Program-made: the position numbers and the translations under genes
Shown: in pieces, positions 35,219 through 43,565 of the stretch
Layout: every line of letters begins with the position of its first letter
How positions within the stretch are numbered: the first letter of the stretch is position 1
Assembly (NCBI GenBank): GCA_021793645.1
Contig: JAJYSJ010000004.1
Span: 168,380 to 232,379 of the forward strand
Reading direction: 5' to 3'
Source: Bacillota bacterium
GTDB taxonomy: Bacteria; Bacillota; Sulfobacillia; JAJZYS01; JAJYTV01
Length of the DNA: 64,000 bases
Notes under the pieces: model-generated
The model's input: only the letters and a program-made list of their open reading frames with translations
Databases searched by the model: none
Told to the model about the DNA's origin: nothing

Positions 35219-35720
35219 GGCGGCCGTGGGCCTCGGCGCTAACCTCGGAGACCGGCTGCGCACGCTGCGCGCCGGTCTCTTCGGCGTCGGGCTGCCGATC
35301 CTGGCGGTCTCTTCGCTCTATGAGAGCGCCCCTGTCGAGACCGATCCACTGCAGCCGCGCTACCTGAATGCGGTCGCGATACTGGATGTTCCCGCGGAGA
35401 TGGGCCCTGAGGCGATGCTCTCGCGCCTGCTTCAGGTCGAGGCGGTGCATGGACGGGTGCGGAGGGGAGCCGGCAAGGCCCCCCGCACCCTGGATCTTGA
35501 CCTGCTGCTGTTTGGGACGGAGCAGGTGGATACGCCAAAACTGCAATTGCCGCACCCTGGGGTCGCTCGGCGCCGCTTCGTCCTGGAACCGCTCCTCGAG
35601 GTGCGCCCGCAGGCGCGTTTGGCGGATGGATCTCCGCTTCTTGACCGGCTGGCAGAGTGCCGTGACCAGGACGTCCAACAGGTCGAGGGGAGGTGCTGGT
35701 GGTGGCGCATCAGCAACTGA
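35211..35720 (+). CDS. folK: 6-hydroxymethyl-dihydropterin pyrophosphokinase
   Basis: From ATG 35211 the protein has 169 residues. It shows AAVGLGANLGDR at the start, SSLYESAPVE, the PRTLDLDLLLFG catalytic segment with its Asp pair, and LPHPGVARRRFVLEPL, all FolK hallmarks. It transfers pyrophosphate from ATP to the pterin, providing the DHPS substrate. The last 19 bases overlap the birA start. Confidence 0.95.
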   Translation: MTEAAVGLGANLGDRLRTLRAGLFGVGLPILAVSSLYESAPVETDPLQPRYLNAVAILDVPAEMGPEAMLSRLLQVEAVHGRVRRGAGKAPRTLDLDLLLFGTEQVDTPKLQLPHPGVARRRFVLEPLLEVRPQARLADGSPLLDRLAECRDQDVQQVEGRCWWWRISN

Positions 35721-36670
35721 TCCTGCGGGCGCTGCTTTCCGGGGCAGAAGTCTCCGGAGAGGAGATGTCCGCAGCACTCGGCGTATCGCGCGCAATGGTG
35801 CACAAGGAGATTTCAGCCATGCGGGCGGAGGGATTGAAGGTCGAGGCCAGGCCGCGCCGCGGCTATCGGCTCCTTGCGCTTCCCGACCGCCCGCTGCCTT
35901 GGGCGGTGCAGGCATTCTACGCACCGAGCCGGGAGCATCCCGTCCGCTTCTTGCCGGAAGTGACGTCGACGATGGAGGCCGCCGCTGCCTGGGCGCGCGC
36001 AGGCGCGCCAGAAGGTGCTGCGGTCGCGACCGACCACCAGGTGCAGGGCCGTGGGCGACGGGGGAGGGCGTGGGACGACCCTCCAGGGATGTCTTTGCTG
36101 TCTTCGATCATCCTGCGCCCTGGCTTCTCGCCATCCGAAGCGGGCTGGCTGCCGCTTGCGGCGGCGGTGGGGGCCGCCGAAGCGGTGGAGCGGGTGTGCG
36201 GCGCGCGGGCGGAGATCAAGTGGCCAAACGACCTCCTAATCGGCGGCCGCAAGCTTGCAGGCATTCTCATCGAACTAACGCTCGAGGAGCAGGAGATCCG
36301 CCACGCGGTCGTCGGATGCGGCATCAACGTGCACCAAGAGGCGTTTCCCGCTGAGCTGCAGTCCCGCGCCGTGTCGCTGCGGCAGACAGCGGGCTACGAG
36401 GGCAGCCGAGCGCCGCTCCTTGCAGCGCTCGTGGAGGAGATCCTCGCAGCGGTGGGGCAGTTGCAGAGGAAGCCCGCAGAGTTGCGTGCCCGCTGGGAGG
36501 ATCGCAGCTGCACGCTCGGACGGCGGGTGAAGGCACAGTCCCCGGTAGGTCCCCTGGAGGGCGAGGCCGTCAGCGTCGATGCGCTGGGGCGCCTCGTGCT
36601 GCGGCTCCCAGGAGGAGAGGAAACCGCGCTCTCGGCGGGCGACGTAACGTTGGCAGAGGCTCGCAGCTAA
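35702..36670 (+). CDS. birA: Biotin-protein ligase / biotin operon repressor BirA
   Basis: The start is taken as GTG 35702, eight bases after AGGGGAGG; two other in-frame GTGs at 35693 and 35699 overlap or crowd that site. The 322-residue protein has an N-terminal winged helix (SGEEMSAALGVSRAMVHKEI, recognition helix), so it can act as repressor. A ligase domain follows with STMEAAAAWA, the biotinyl-AMP loop QVQGRGRRGRAWDDPPG, KWPNDLLIGGRKLAGILIE and GCGINVHQ. A small SH3-like domain ends it. Its likely operator lies upstream of bioY at 39152-39183. Confidence 0.95.
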   Translation: MAHQQLILRALLSGAEVSGEEMSAALGVSRAMVHKEISAMRAEGLKVEARPRRGYRLLALPDRPLPWAVQAFYAPSREHPVRFLPEVTSTMEAAAAWARAGAPEGAAVATDHQVQGRGRRGRAWDDPPGMSLLSSIILRPGFSPSEAGWLPLAAAVGAAEAVERVCGARAEIKWPNDLLIGGRKLAGILIELTLEEQEIRHAVVGCGINVHQEAFPAELQSRAVSLRQTAGYEGSRAPLLAALVEEILAAVGQLQRKPAELRARWEDRSCTLGRRVKAQSPVGPLEGEAVSVDALGRLVLRLPGGEETALSAGDVTLAEARS

Positions 36671-36688
36671 GACGCGTACGCTTGCCAA

Positions 36689-36702
36689 GTGCGCCGGCGC
36701 AC
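36689..36702. repeat. 14-bp perfect palindrome in the birA-HelD gap
   Basis: GTGCGCCGGCGCAC is fully self-complementary. It lies 18 bases after the birA stop in a 129-bp gap that also holds a CCGTCC-tgtc-GGACGG hairpin (about 36748-36763) and a TATCAT that may be a -10 for the next gene. It could be a protein-binding site or part of a terminator without a T-run. Confidence 0.5.
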
Positions 36703-36799
36703 CGTGGCCGACGAGTCCGGCTTGTGCTATCATCAAACTTCCCGCTGCCGTCCTGTCGGACGGCGGCCGTTCCTGCATGCCAAGACGGGAGGGAAGCCG

Positions 36800-38863
36800 A
36801 TGCCACAAAGACAGCGCGGCCGCTTCATGACACGGCCCGAGGAGCAGGCGGTGCTCGACGCGACTGTCGAGGGCCTGCACTACCTGCTTCAAGTCACGGA
36901 GCAGGAGCGCACCGAGCGCGAGGCGGAGTTCAGGCGCACCCAGGACGCGGTGGCCTGGCGCATTGCCGCGTACAGGCGCGACCGCATCGGGGACCTGCAG
37001 CACGTCTGCGTCTGGCGCAACCGCCCGTACTATGCCCGCATGGACGTTCTCGGCGACGGCGAAGAAGAGGTGGAGAGCTACTACCTCTCCGAGGTGCTCG
37101 ACGACTCCACCGATCTCACGGGCGCAGGCGGTGCCCGGATGATCCACTGGACCGTGCCGATGGCACGCGCGTTCGCGGAGCAGCCGGAGCGCATCCGCGT
37201 CGGTGCCTTTCGCGGCCAGGTGCTCCTGAAGCGCCGCTTTGAGATCAAGGACCTCGTCATCACGGATATGGGCGATGCCCTTTCGGGCTACCAAGGACAT
37301 GAAGCTTTTGGAGGCGATCCCTTCCTCGGTCGGGTGCTGACGATGGCCGGCGAGAAGGCGGGCAACATCGTTCGGACCGTCGGGCGCATGCAGAGCGAGG
37401 CGATCTTTACCCGTGCTCCGCTGCTCGTGGTGCACGGCGTGCCAGGATCGGGCAAGACCCAGATCGGCCAGATGCGCGTCGCCTACCTAGTCACCGATGC
37501 CGCCGTCGACCCCAGCCGCCGCCTGGCAGCCGACAACTGCCTCATCCTCTCGCCGTCGCGGGCGCTTGTCGAATACATGGAGCAAGTGCTTCCGAGCTTC
37601 GGCGTCCGCGGTGTGCAGCAGGAGTCGGTGGGCTCGTGGCTTGCGGAGTATGCGGGCGTGCAGCTCCCCTACGGCCATACGGAAGCGGAGCGCGGCCTCG
37701 TGGCGTTCGCGCAGCAGCTGGAGCACTGGATCTTGGAGCGGATCAGCAAGGGCGCAGCGAAGATCGCTGTGACGGATCTTCCTTCAGGCAACGCCTGGCG
37801 CGTCACGTCGGATGATGTTGCGGCAGGCCTCGAGGAGATCCCTGACGAGGCCTACGAGATGGTAAGGAGGACGATTGCCCAGCGCATCGCGCGGCGCGTC
37901 AAGGAGCGCCTCTTGCAGCAGATGCGCGTAGGCTGGGACCAGGACGCCGAGAAGGAGTACAAGGCACGGGAGGCAGAGATCGACCGGGCCGTGCAGCGAC
38001 TCGTCGGGAGGGGCCTACCCGACCTCGCGACGCCCGAGGCGTACCGCGCCTTCCTGCGTGACCGGGGCCTGCGCGACCAGATCGCGGAGGAGGACCTCGG
38101 TGCGCTGGCGCTTCTCCACCTGCGCCTGACGGGCGAACGCAGGCGCGGCCTGCACCACGTGGTCGTCGACGAGGGGCAGAATGTCTCGCCGACCGCCTAC
38201 CTTGCGATGCGCAGCATCCTCAGTGGGGCAAACTTCACGGTACTGGGAGACCTGGCGCAGCGCGATCCAGAGATGACGGGACTCAATGCCTGGGAGGATC
38301 TAAAATCTCTCGGCTTCCCGGACCCCGAGGTGCGCTACCTCGGCGTGAACTACCGTTCCGCTCCCGCGATCGTCGCCGCGCTGAACGTGGTCGGGCCCAA
38401 GCTCAACCTCCCGTTCGTGCCGATCGAGGCGGTGGACCGCCCGGCGCCGCCCGTCATTGCCCTCCACCTGCAGGGAGAGGCGACGATGGGCGAGGCCGCG
38501 GCGCACTTGCTGGATTCCCTTGCGCATACGACAGCTGCGATCCTCTGCCGCGATGATCAGACGGCGCGTACCCTGAGTGCCCAGGTTGATGCGGCGCTGC
38601 CCGAGGGGGCCGAACGTCCCTTCGTCGGCAGCCGCGCCGAGGCAGCGGGCCTCGAGTTTGATCTGGTGATCCTGACCGATGTGGACGGGCGCACCTTTCC
38701 CGCGGAGCCGCGCGCCGCATCGGACCTCTTCGTCCTGATGAGCCGCGCACAGAATCGCCTGATCCTTCTGCACCGCGGCAGCCTGAGCCCACTGCTTGCG
38801 GTTGCGGTCGTGGAGCATGAACGATACACGCCGCCCGAGGGCGAAGGGGTCGGCAAGAAGTGA
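36800..38863 (+). CDS. UvrD-superfamily ATPase, HelD-like (RNA polymerase recycling)
   Basis: From ATG 36800, after GGGAGGGA, the protein has 687 residues. The N-terminal about 60 residues form a charged coiled coil. PYYARMDVLGDGEEEVESYY and MIHWTVPMARAF follow, matching the RIDF/WRAP segments of HelD. Walker A is VVHGVPGSGKTQIGQ (near 215), and the helicase motif II reads VVVDEGQNVSP, where DEAQD is usual. A long charged insertion lies between the two. C-terminal motifs VGSRAEAAGLEFDLVIL and LFVLMSRAQNRLILL fit superfamily 1. HelD frees stalled or hibernating RNA polymerase; that role here is inferred from layout. Confidence 0.78.
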   Translation: MPQRQRGRFMTRPEEQAVLDATVEGLHYLLQVTEQERTEREAEFRRTQDAVAWRIAAYRRDRIGDLQHVCVWRNRPYYARMDVLGDGEEEVESYYLSEVLDDSTDLTGAGGARMIHWTVPMARAFAEQPERIRVGAFRGQVLLKRRFEIKDLVITDMGDALSGYQGHEAFGGDPFLGRVLTMAGEKAGNIVRTVGRMQSEAIFTRAPLLVVHGVPGSGKTQIGQMRVAYLVTDAAVDPSRRLAADNCLILSPSRALVEYMEQVLPSFGVRGVQQESVGSWLAEYAGVQLPYGHTEAERGLVAFAQQLEHWILERISKGAAKIAVTDLPSGNAWRVTSDDVAAGLEEIPDEAYEMVRRTIAQRIARRVKERLLQQMRVGWDQDAEKEYKAREAEIDRAVQRLVGRGLPDLATPEAYRAFLRDRGLRDQIAEEDLGALALLHLRLTGERRRGLHHVVVDEGQNVSPTAYLAMRSILSGANFTVLGDLAQRDPEMTGLNAWEDLKSLGFPDPEVRYLGVNYRSAPAIVAALNVVGPKLNLPFVPIEAVDRPAPPVIALHLQGEATMGEAAAHLLDSLAHTTAAILCRDDQTARTLSAQVDAALPEGAERPFVGSRAEAAGLEFDLVILTDVDGRTFPAEPRAASDLFVLMSRAQNRLILLHRGSLSPLLAVAVVEHERYTPPEGEGVGKK

Positions 38864-38882
38864 GATTCCTGCCGGGCGCCGA

Positions 38883-39077
38883 TCAGCGTTCCGGCGGGTG
38901 CCCGATGGCCTCTACGGGTTCCTGCGGCTCGATGAGCGCCCACGTTCCGGCATCGGAGACTGCATTCGAACAATGGAGCATGCCGGAGCGCAGATCGTGC
39001 TCCGCCTTGGTGTAGAGTTCGCCCTCATACCGGAATCTCGCACCGACGGGCAATTTGCCGAACAACTGTGTCGCCAC
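38883..39077 (-). CDS. Small conserved-looking protein, unknown function
   Basis: GTG 39077 follows AGGGGGG with good spacing and opens 64 residues: ATQLFGKLPVGARFRYEG, then ELYTKAEHDLRSGMLHC and a hydrophilic end. The LPVGARFRYEGELYTK stretch resembles short beta-barrel proteins of unknown role found in phages and Bacillota. I cannot name it. It is divergent from bioY, sharing the 118-bp region that holds the BirA operator. Confidence 0.6.
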   Translation of the reverse strand: MATQLFGKLPVGARFRYEGELYTKAEHDLRSGMLHCSNAVSDAGTWALIEPQEPVEAIGHPPER

Positions 39078-39126
39078 GGGAATCCCCCCTGGGACGTGAT
39101 TCTTCCCAGAGTGGGTCCCTCCTCCC

Positions 39127-39183
39127 TTGACAGAACACCGGACTGCCTCCATTGTAAACCTGAACTTGATATGTGGTTTACGA
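39127..39183 (+). promoter_or_regulatory. bioY promoter with BirA operator
   Basis: TTGACA (39127-39132) is a perfect -35. TTGTAAACC (39152-39160), 14 bases, and GGTTTACGA (39175-39183) form an inverted repeat with one mismatch, which matches the known BirA operator type (TTGTAAACC-N14/15-GGTTTACAA). It covers the -10 and start region, so bound BirA would block transcription when biotin is plentiful. Confidence 0.85.
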
Positions 39184-39195
39184 AAGGGGTGCAAT

Positions 39196-39735
39196 ATGTC
39201 CGAGGAATACCGGCGAGCGCGGCGCATCGCCTACGCCGCGGCGTTCGCCGCGCTCCTCGCCGTCGCTTCCTACGTCAGTTTCGCGTTGCCCATCACCGAC
39301 GTGCCGTTCACGCTGCAAGTCCTCGTGGTGCTGCTTGCGGGTCTGGTTCTCGGGCCAGGCCTTGCGGCGATCTCGATTGTCCTCTACATGGTGCTGGGAG
39401 CCATCGGCGTCCCCGTGTTCGCTGGAGGCGCCGCAGGCATTGGCGTGCTGCTTGGCCCGCTCGGCGGGTACATCATCGGCTGGCCATTCGCCGCGGCGAT
39501 CGCGGGGGCGTTCGCAAAACGCGGTCTTGCCCTGCGGCTCTTTGGCGCAGCACTCGGGATTATCTGCGTGTACGCCTTCGGCGTCACAGGCCTGCACGTC
39601 GTTCAGGGCGTGCCCTGGAGGAATGCGGTCTTCGCTGGCGCCCTTCCGTTCCTTCCCTTCGACGCGCTGAAGGGAGTCGTCGCCGCCCTGATCGCTCCAC
39701 CACTTCGACGCCTGGCCATGCAGCAGGAGGCGTAG
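39196..39735 (+). CDS. bioY: Biotin transporter substrate-binding membrane protein BioY
   Basis: The 179-residue protein starts at ATG 39196 after GAAAGGGG. It has six hydrophobic segments and the family motifs ITDVPFTLQVLVVLLAGLVL and GGYIIGWPFAAAI. BioY takes up biotin alone or with energy-coupling-factor (ECF) transporter subunits; none of those are encoded nearby. Regulation by BirA is indicated by the operator just upstream. Confidence 0.94.
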   Translation: MSEEYRRARRIAYAAAFAALLAVASYVSFALPITDVPFTLQVLVVLLAGLVLGPGLAAISIVLYMVLGAIGVPVFAGGAAGIGVLLGPLGGYIIGWPFAAAIAGAFAKRGLALRLFGAALGIICVYAFGVTGLHVVQGVPWRNAVFAGALPFLPFDALKGVVAALIAPPLRRLAMQQEA

Positions 39736-39749
39736 CGTCAAACAGGAAT

Positions 39750-39778
39750 ACATCCTCCCGAGGCCTTTGGGGGGATGT
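39750..39778 (+). terminator. Hairpin between bioY and ggt: terminator or Shine-Dalgarno-sequestering stem
   Basis: ACATCCTCCC (39750-39759) pairs with GGGGGGATGT (39769-39778) with one G-T wobble; ATCTTTAT follows. The right arm is also the only good ribosome-binding sequence for the ggt start at 39785. The element may end the bioY transcript or hide the ggt site. Confidence 0.6.
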
Positions 39779-39784
39779 ATCTTT

Positions 39785-41335
39785 ATGTACGAAGCGATTG
39801 GGTACCGGCACGCTGCGGCTACCGCCCATCCACTTGCCACGGAGGCCGCGATCAGCGCTATGCGCCGAGGCGGGAGCGCTGTCGACGCAGCGATTGCGGC
39901 CAATGCCGTGCTTGGTGTGACGGAGCCGGATTCCTGTGGCCTGGGCGGCGATCTCTTCGCCCTGGTCTACTGCGCTGCGGAGCAGAAGGTACAGGCCTAT
40001 GTCGCTGCGGGCCCGGTCGGCAGCGCCTTCGACCGCAAAAAGCTACCGCGCAATGGGAGCATGCCGGAGCGCGGCCCGCTTGCGGTGACCCTGCCCGGCG
40101 CGGTTGCAGGCTGGGACCTCCTGTACAGGAGCCACGGCAAACTGCCCTGGCCTGATCTGCTGCAAGGGGCCGCAAAGATTGCGACGAGAGGCTACCCTTT
40201 GACCCGCAAGGTGGCCCAGACCCTCGCGGAGGCTGAGGACTTTGGGGATGAGGCCTTCCTATTGCAGTTTCTGCCGCATGGCGCACCGAGGGCGGGCGAC
40301 CTCCAGCGCAGCCCCAACCTCGCGAAGACCCTACAGGCACTGGCGCACGAGGGGCCGGACTGGTTCTATCATGGTCCGTTCGCGGCGGCCCTAGAGCAGA
40401 CGCTGCTCCCCGGCGGAGGCAGCGTGACACGAGAGGACATGGCCGCCTTCCGGGCAGAGAGGGTCAGGCCACTTGTGGCTTCCTACCGTGGCCGGCAGAT
40501 CTTCGTGACACCTCCGCCGAGTCAGGGAGTGACGCTCCTTCTGGCGCTGGCCATCCTCGACGGGCTGCCAGCAGGAGCATCCGCAGACGATGCTGCGGCA
40601 CTGCATCTCCTCGTCGAGGCGAAGCGGCGCGCCTACCTCCTGCGAGACGATCTGCTTGCCGACCCGCGCACTGCCCCGGTGGACTGGCAGGCGATCCTGC
40701 AGGGGCCTTTCGCTGCGGCGGCCCGCACAGATATCGATCCCACGTCATCGCGCCTGCCCTCGCCGCGTCTTCGGCCAGGCGGGACGACCTTCCTCTGCAC
40801 CTGGGATGCCGCCGGCGACGCCTGTGCGCTCATCCAGAGCAATTACCTCGGCGTCGGCAGCGGCGTGCTCGTCCCAGGCTTCGGCGTGCACTTGCAAAAT
40901 CGCGGCTCCTACTTCAGCCTGGAGGACGGACATCCGAACGCCATTGCCGCCGGCAAGCGGACCGTACACACCCTGATGGCCTCCATGGTCTTTGGTGAGG
41001 GAGGCCTCGAGACTGTCCTGGGGGCGATGGGCGGCGACGGGCAACCCCAGACCAACCTGCAGATTCTGCGGCGCTTGATTGACTACGGCGAGGGGCTGGA
41101 GGAGGCGGTCGCGGCACCGCGCCTGCGGGACGGCGTCGGCGATCCGCCTGCGCTGCAGCTGGAGGCCGGACTCGGCGACCTGGCGCCCGCCCTGGCCGCC
41201 TTCGGCCACACGGTGCGGGTCGGCGCGGCGCGCATGCACGGGATGGGTCACGCCCAGGCCATCACGCGCGGCCCGTCGGGCCTTTTGCGGGCCACTGCGG
41301 ACCCACGGGGCGACGGCATCGCCTGGGCGGAATGA
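39785..41335 (+). CDS. ggt: Gamma-glutamyltransferase-family protein
   Basis: From ATG 39785 the protein has 516 residues. It shows the Ntn-hydrolase gamma-glutamyltransferase layout: AAATAHPLATEAA and GGSAVDAAIAANAVLGVTEP at the start, GLGGDLFALVY, LPGAVAGWDLL, and the autocleavage site GGTTFLCTWDAAGD near residue 338, where the first Thr would become the nucleophile. No signal peptide is seen, so it acts in the cytoplasm, unlike classical secreted enzymes. Cytoplasmic members may use other gamma-glutamyl amides, such as cephalosporin-acylase-like substrates; the exact reaction is uncertain. Confidence 0.88.
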   Translation: MYEAIGYRHAAATAHPLATEAAISAMRRGGSAVDAAIAANAVLGVTEPDSCGLGGDLFALVYCAAEQKVQAYVAAGPVGSAFDRKKLPRNGSMPERGPLAVTLPGAVAGWDLLYRSHGKLPWPDLLQGAAKIATRGYPLTRKVAQTLAEAEDFGDEAFLLQFLPHGAPRAGDLQRSPNLAKTLQALAHEGPDWFYHGPFAAALEQTLLPGGGSVTREDMAAFRAERVRPLVASYRGRQIFVTPPPSQGVTLLLALAILDGLPAGASADDAAALHLLVEAKRRAYLLRDDLLADPRTAPVDWQAILQGPFAAAARTDIDPTSSRLPSPRLRPGGTTFLCTWDAAGDACALIQSNYLGVGSGVLVPGFGVHLQNRGSYFSLEDGHPNAIAAGKRTVHTLMASMVFGEGGLETVLGAMGGDGQPQTNLQILRRLIDYGEGLEEAVAAPRLRDGVGDPPALQLEAGLGDLAPALAAFGHTVRVGAARMHGMGHAQAITRGPSGLLRATADPRGDGIAWAE

Positions 41336-41592
41336 GGGCTAAGAGCACTTGCCCTGCCTCCGATTGGTCGATCCTCCAGGGTGAGGGCTTTTTCGATCGG
41401 AGAAGCGCAAAGATGCCGGGCGCATCCGCCCGCTGCCGTTCGCCGTGGGAGCACGACGGCACCTACCCTTGTGGAGACGCTTCTGGCGGACGACCGTCGC
41501 AGGACCTAACAAGCCACGCGGCATTGAAACAGGAGCCCAGCCCCTAGGCTACCTACGGATAGGTTTGGCTACGTCTGGAGGAACGGGACGAC
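41336..41592 (+). other. 257-bp gap between ggt and coaX
   Basis: No convincing gene is seen; a 71-codon frame starting at 41332 has no homologous look. Bases about 41352-41394 can fold as GCCCT...AGGGC followed by TTTTT, a plausible terminator for ggt. The rest has several GC-rich inverted repeats, for example GGGCG-catc-CGCCC near 41417-41430, and ends with GGAGG before coaX. It might contain a structured leader, but it matches no riboswitch I know. Confidence 0.4.
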
Positions 41593-42366
41593 ATGCTTCT
41601 CACGTTGGACCTCGGCAACACGAACCTGACGGTCGGGGTCTTCTCCGGCGACGAGATCCTGGTGCGGGCTCGCATCTCCACCCGCCGCGACCGCACGGGC
41701 GATGAGTGGGGCCTGATGATCGCACAGCAGATCGAGCGCCGTGGCATTACGGCCAAAGACGTCGAGGGAGCGATCTTGGCGTCCGTCGTGCCGCCGGCCA
41801 CGAACGCCGTGCGCGAGGGCTGCCTGAGCTTTCTCGGCGTGCAGCCCGTGCTCGTCGACCACGCGTACGACCATGGGGTGCAAATCGCCTACTCCCATCC
41901 GGAGGAGCTCGGTGCAGACCGCATTGTCAATGCTGCCGGCGCACTCGCGCGCTTCGCGCCACCGCTGCTGGTCGTTGATTTCGGTACCGCCACGACGTTC
42001 GACGCGATCGATGGCCAGGGTCGATACCTCGGCGGTGCGATCGCTCCGGGCATCAACGTCTCGACGGAAGCCCTCTTCCAGCGCGCCGCGCTCCTGCACC
42101 GCGTGCGGCTGCAGCCGCCGGAGCGCGCCATCGGCCGAACGACGGAGGAGAGCCTGCAGTCGGGCATCGTGCTCGGATTTGCCGGACAGGTGGACGCGCT
42201 GGTGCGGCGCATGCAGCAGGAGCTTGGCGGGGCGCAGGCGATCGCTACCGGTGGTCTGGCGGAACTGATCGCGCCGCACACGGAGACGCTCCGCGAGATC
42301 GACCAGGACATCACGCTGCGGGGGCTGCACGCCCTGTACGCTAGGCGGGGGGTGCACAGCGCATGA
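41593..42366 (+). CDS. coaX: Type III pantothenate kinase
   Basis: The 257-residue protein starts at ATG after GGAGG. The type III signatures are present: LTLDLGNTNLTVGVF at the N-terminus, ELGADRIVNAAGA near 110, VVDFGTATTFDAID near 128 and GGAIAPGINVSTEALF. It catalyses the first step of coenzyme A synthesis and, unlike type I/II enzymes, is not feedback-inhibited. It overlaps the M24 peptidase gene by 4 bases. Confidence 0.96.
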   Translation: MLLTLDLGNTNLTVGVFSGDEILVRARISTRRDRTGDEWGLMIAQQIERRGITAKDVEGAILASVVPPATNAVREGCLSFLGVQPVLVDHAYDHGVQIAYSHPEELGADRIVNAAGALARFAPPLLVVDFGTATTFDAIDGQGRYLGGAIAPGINVSTEALFQRAALLHRVRLQPPERAIGRTTEESLQSGIVLGFAGQVDALVRRMQQELGGAQAIATGGLAELIAPHTETLREIDQDITLRGLHALYARRGVHSA

Positions 42367-43565
42367 GCGAGGATTTCAGGCAGGACCTGAGGGCGCGCTG
42401 CGGGAGACTTGCCCAGATGCTGGGGAAGGCAGAGGTGGAGGTCGCCCTGCTCCAGCAGACGACCGACAAGTACTACTTCGCGGGTACGGTGCAGCAGGGA
42501 TTCCTTGCCGTCGCACCGGGGAGGGATCCTGTCTTTTTCTGCCGCAAGGGAGCCGAGCGCACAGGGCAGGAATCGCCCTGGCAGGTGGTGACCCTGGAGC
42601 GACCCAAGGACCTCCCTGCCCTGCTTGCGTCGGCGGGCTTCAGTATCGGGTGCATCGGCTTTGAAGGGGACGTCCTCCCGTTCCAGATCTTCCGCCAGAT
42701 GGAGCGAATGTTTCCGGATGCCCGCCTTGAGGATGTGAGCGGCATAGTGCGCGCGCTCCGCGAGGTGAAGTCCGAATACGAGATCTCGGAGATCCGGGCC
42801 GCCGGAACGGCCTGGACCAGGATGATGGAGGAGACGGCACGGCTCCTGCAACCCGGGGTCAGCGACCATGAGATTTCCATCCGCGTCGATGCGCATGGCC
42901 GCCTGCACGGAGGACAGGGTCTGATGCGCACGCGCGGGTTCAACTTCGAGTACTTTGCGCCGCACGTCCTATGGGGTCCGCCGGGTGCGGTGCCGGCCCA
43001 CTTTGACGGCCCAACGGGTGGGAGTGGACCGCACCCCAGCATCGGGCAGGGTTCCGGCGCGCGTCCGATCGAACCGGACAGCCCGATCCTCTGCGACTAT
43101 GCCATCGCCGTGCGCGGCTACGTCGCCGACGGCACCCGCAGCTTCGTGCTGGGCAGCCTGCCGAAGGAACTGCAGTATGCTGCGGAACTGACCGTGGAGA
43201 TTCTCGCGGAAGCGGAGGAGGCACTGCGTCCCGGCACGCAAATCGGCTCGCTGTTCCAGCAGGCGCGTCAGCGCGCGGAGCGCCACGGCCTGGGCGAGCA
43301 CTTCATGGGCTTCGGCGTAGACCGCGTCCGCTTCCTCGGGCACGGCATTGGCCTGGAACTGGACGAACTGCCGGTCCTCACGGAACGCGCCACAGGTGTG
43401 CTGGAGCCCGGAATGGTCATCGCGATCGAGCCGAAGTTCGTCTTCCCCGGAATCGGTGCCGTCGGGGTAGAGGACTCCTTTGCCGTGCGCGAGGACGGGC
43501 CTCCAGAAGTGCTGACGCACTTCCCCCGTGGCCCGATCGGCCTTCCGCGCGAGGGGATGCGCTAA
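42363..43565 (+). CDS. M24-family metallopeptidase (Xaa-Pro peptidase-like)
   Basis: The 400-residue protein has a creatinase-like N-terminal domain (about 1-140) and a pita-bread M24 domain. Metal ligands appear in order: Asp in CDYAIAVRGYVADGTRSF (two Asp), His in FLGHGIGLELDE, Glu in AIEPKFVF and Glu in GVEDSFAV. It should remove N-terminal residues next to proline, or act on another small amide as some family members do. It overlaps coaX and is directly followed by recD2, so the three are probably co-transcribed. Confidence 0.9.
   Translation: MSEDFRQDLRARCGRLAQMLGKAEVEVALLQQTTDKYYFAGTVQQGFLAVAPGRDPVFFCRKGAERTGQESPWQVVTLERPKDLPALLASAGFSIGCIGFEGDVLPFQIFRQMERMFPDARLEDVSGIVRALREVKSEYEISEIRAAGTAWTRMMEETARLLQPGVSDHEISIRVDAHGRLHGGQGLMRTRGFNFEYFAPHVLWGPPGAVPAHFDGPTGGSGPHPSIGQGSGARPIEPDSPILCDYAIAVRGYVADGTRSFVLGSLPKELQYAAELTVEILAEAEEALRPGTQIGSLFQQARQRAERHGLGEHFMGFGVDRVRFLGHGIGLELDELPVLTERATGVLEPGMVIAIEPKFVFPGIGAVGVEDSFAVREDGPPEVLTHFPRGPIGLPREGMR

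Noticed and set aside
33789..35924. 711-codon open frame on the minus strand across folP-folB-folK
   Set aside because: Low-complexity Arg/Ala/Gln-rich translation opposite three certain folate genes; no ribosome-binding site or domain.
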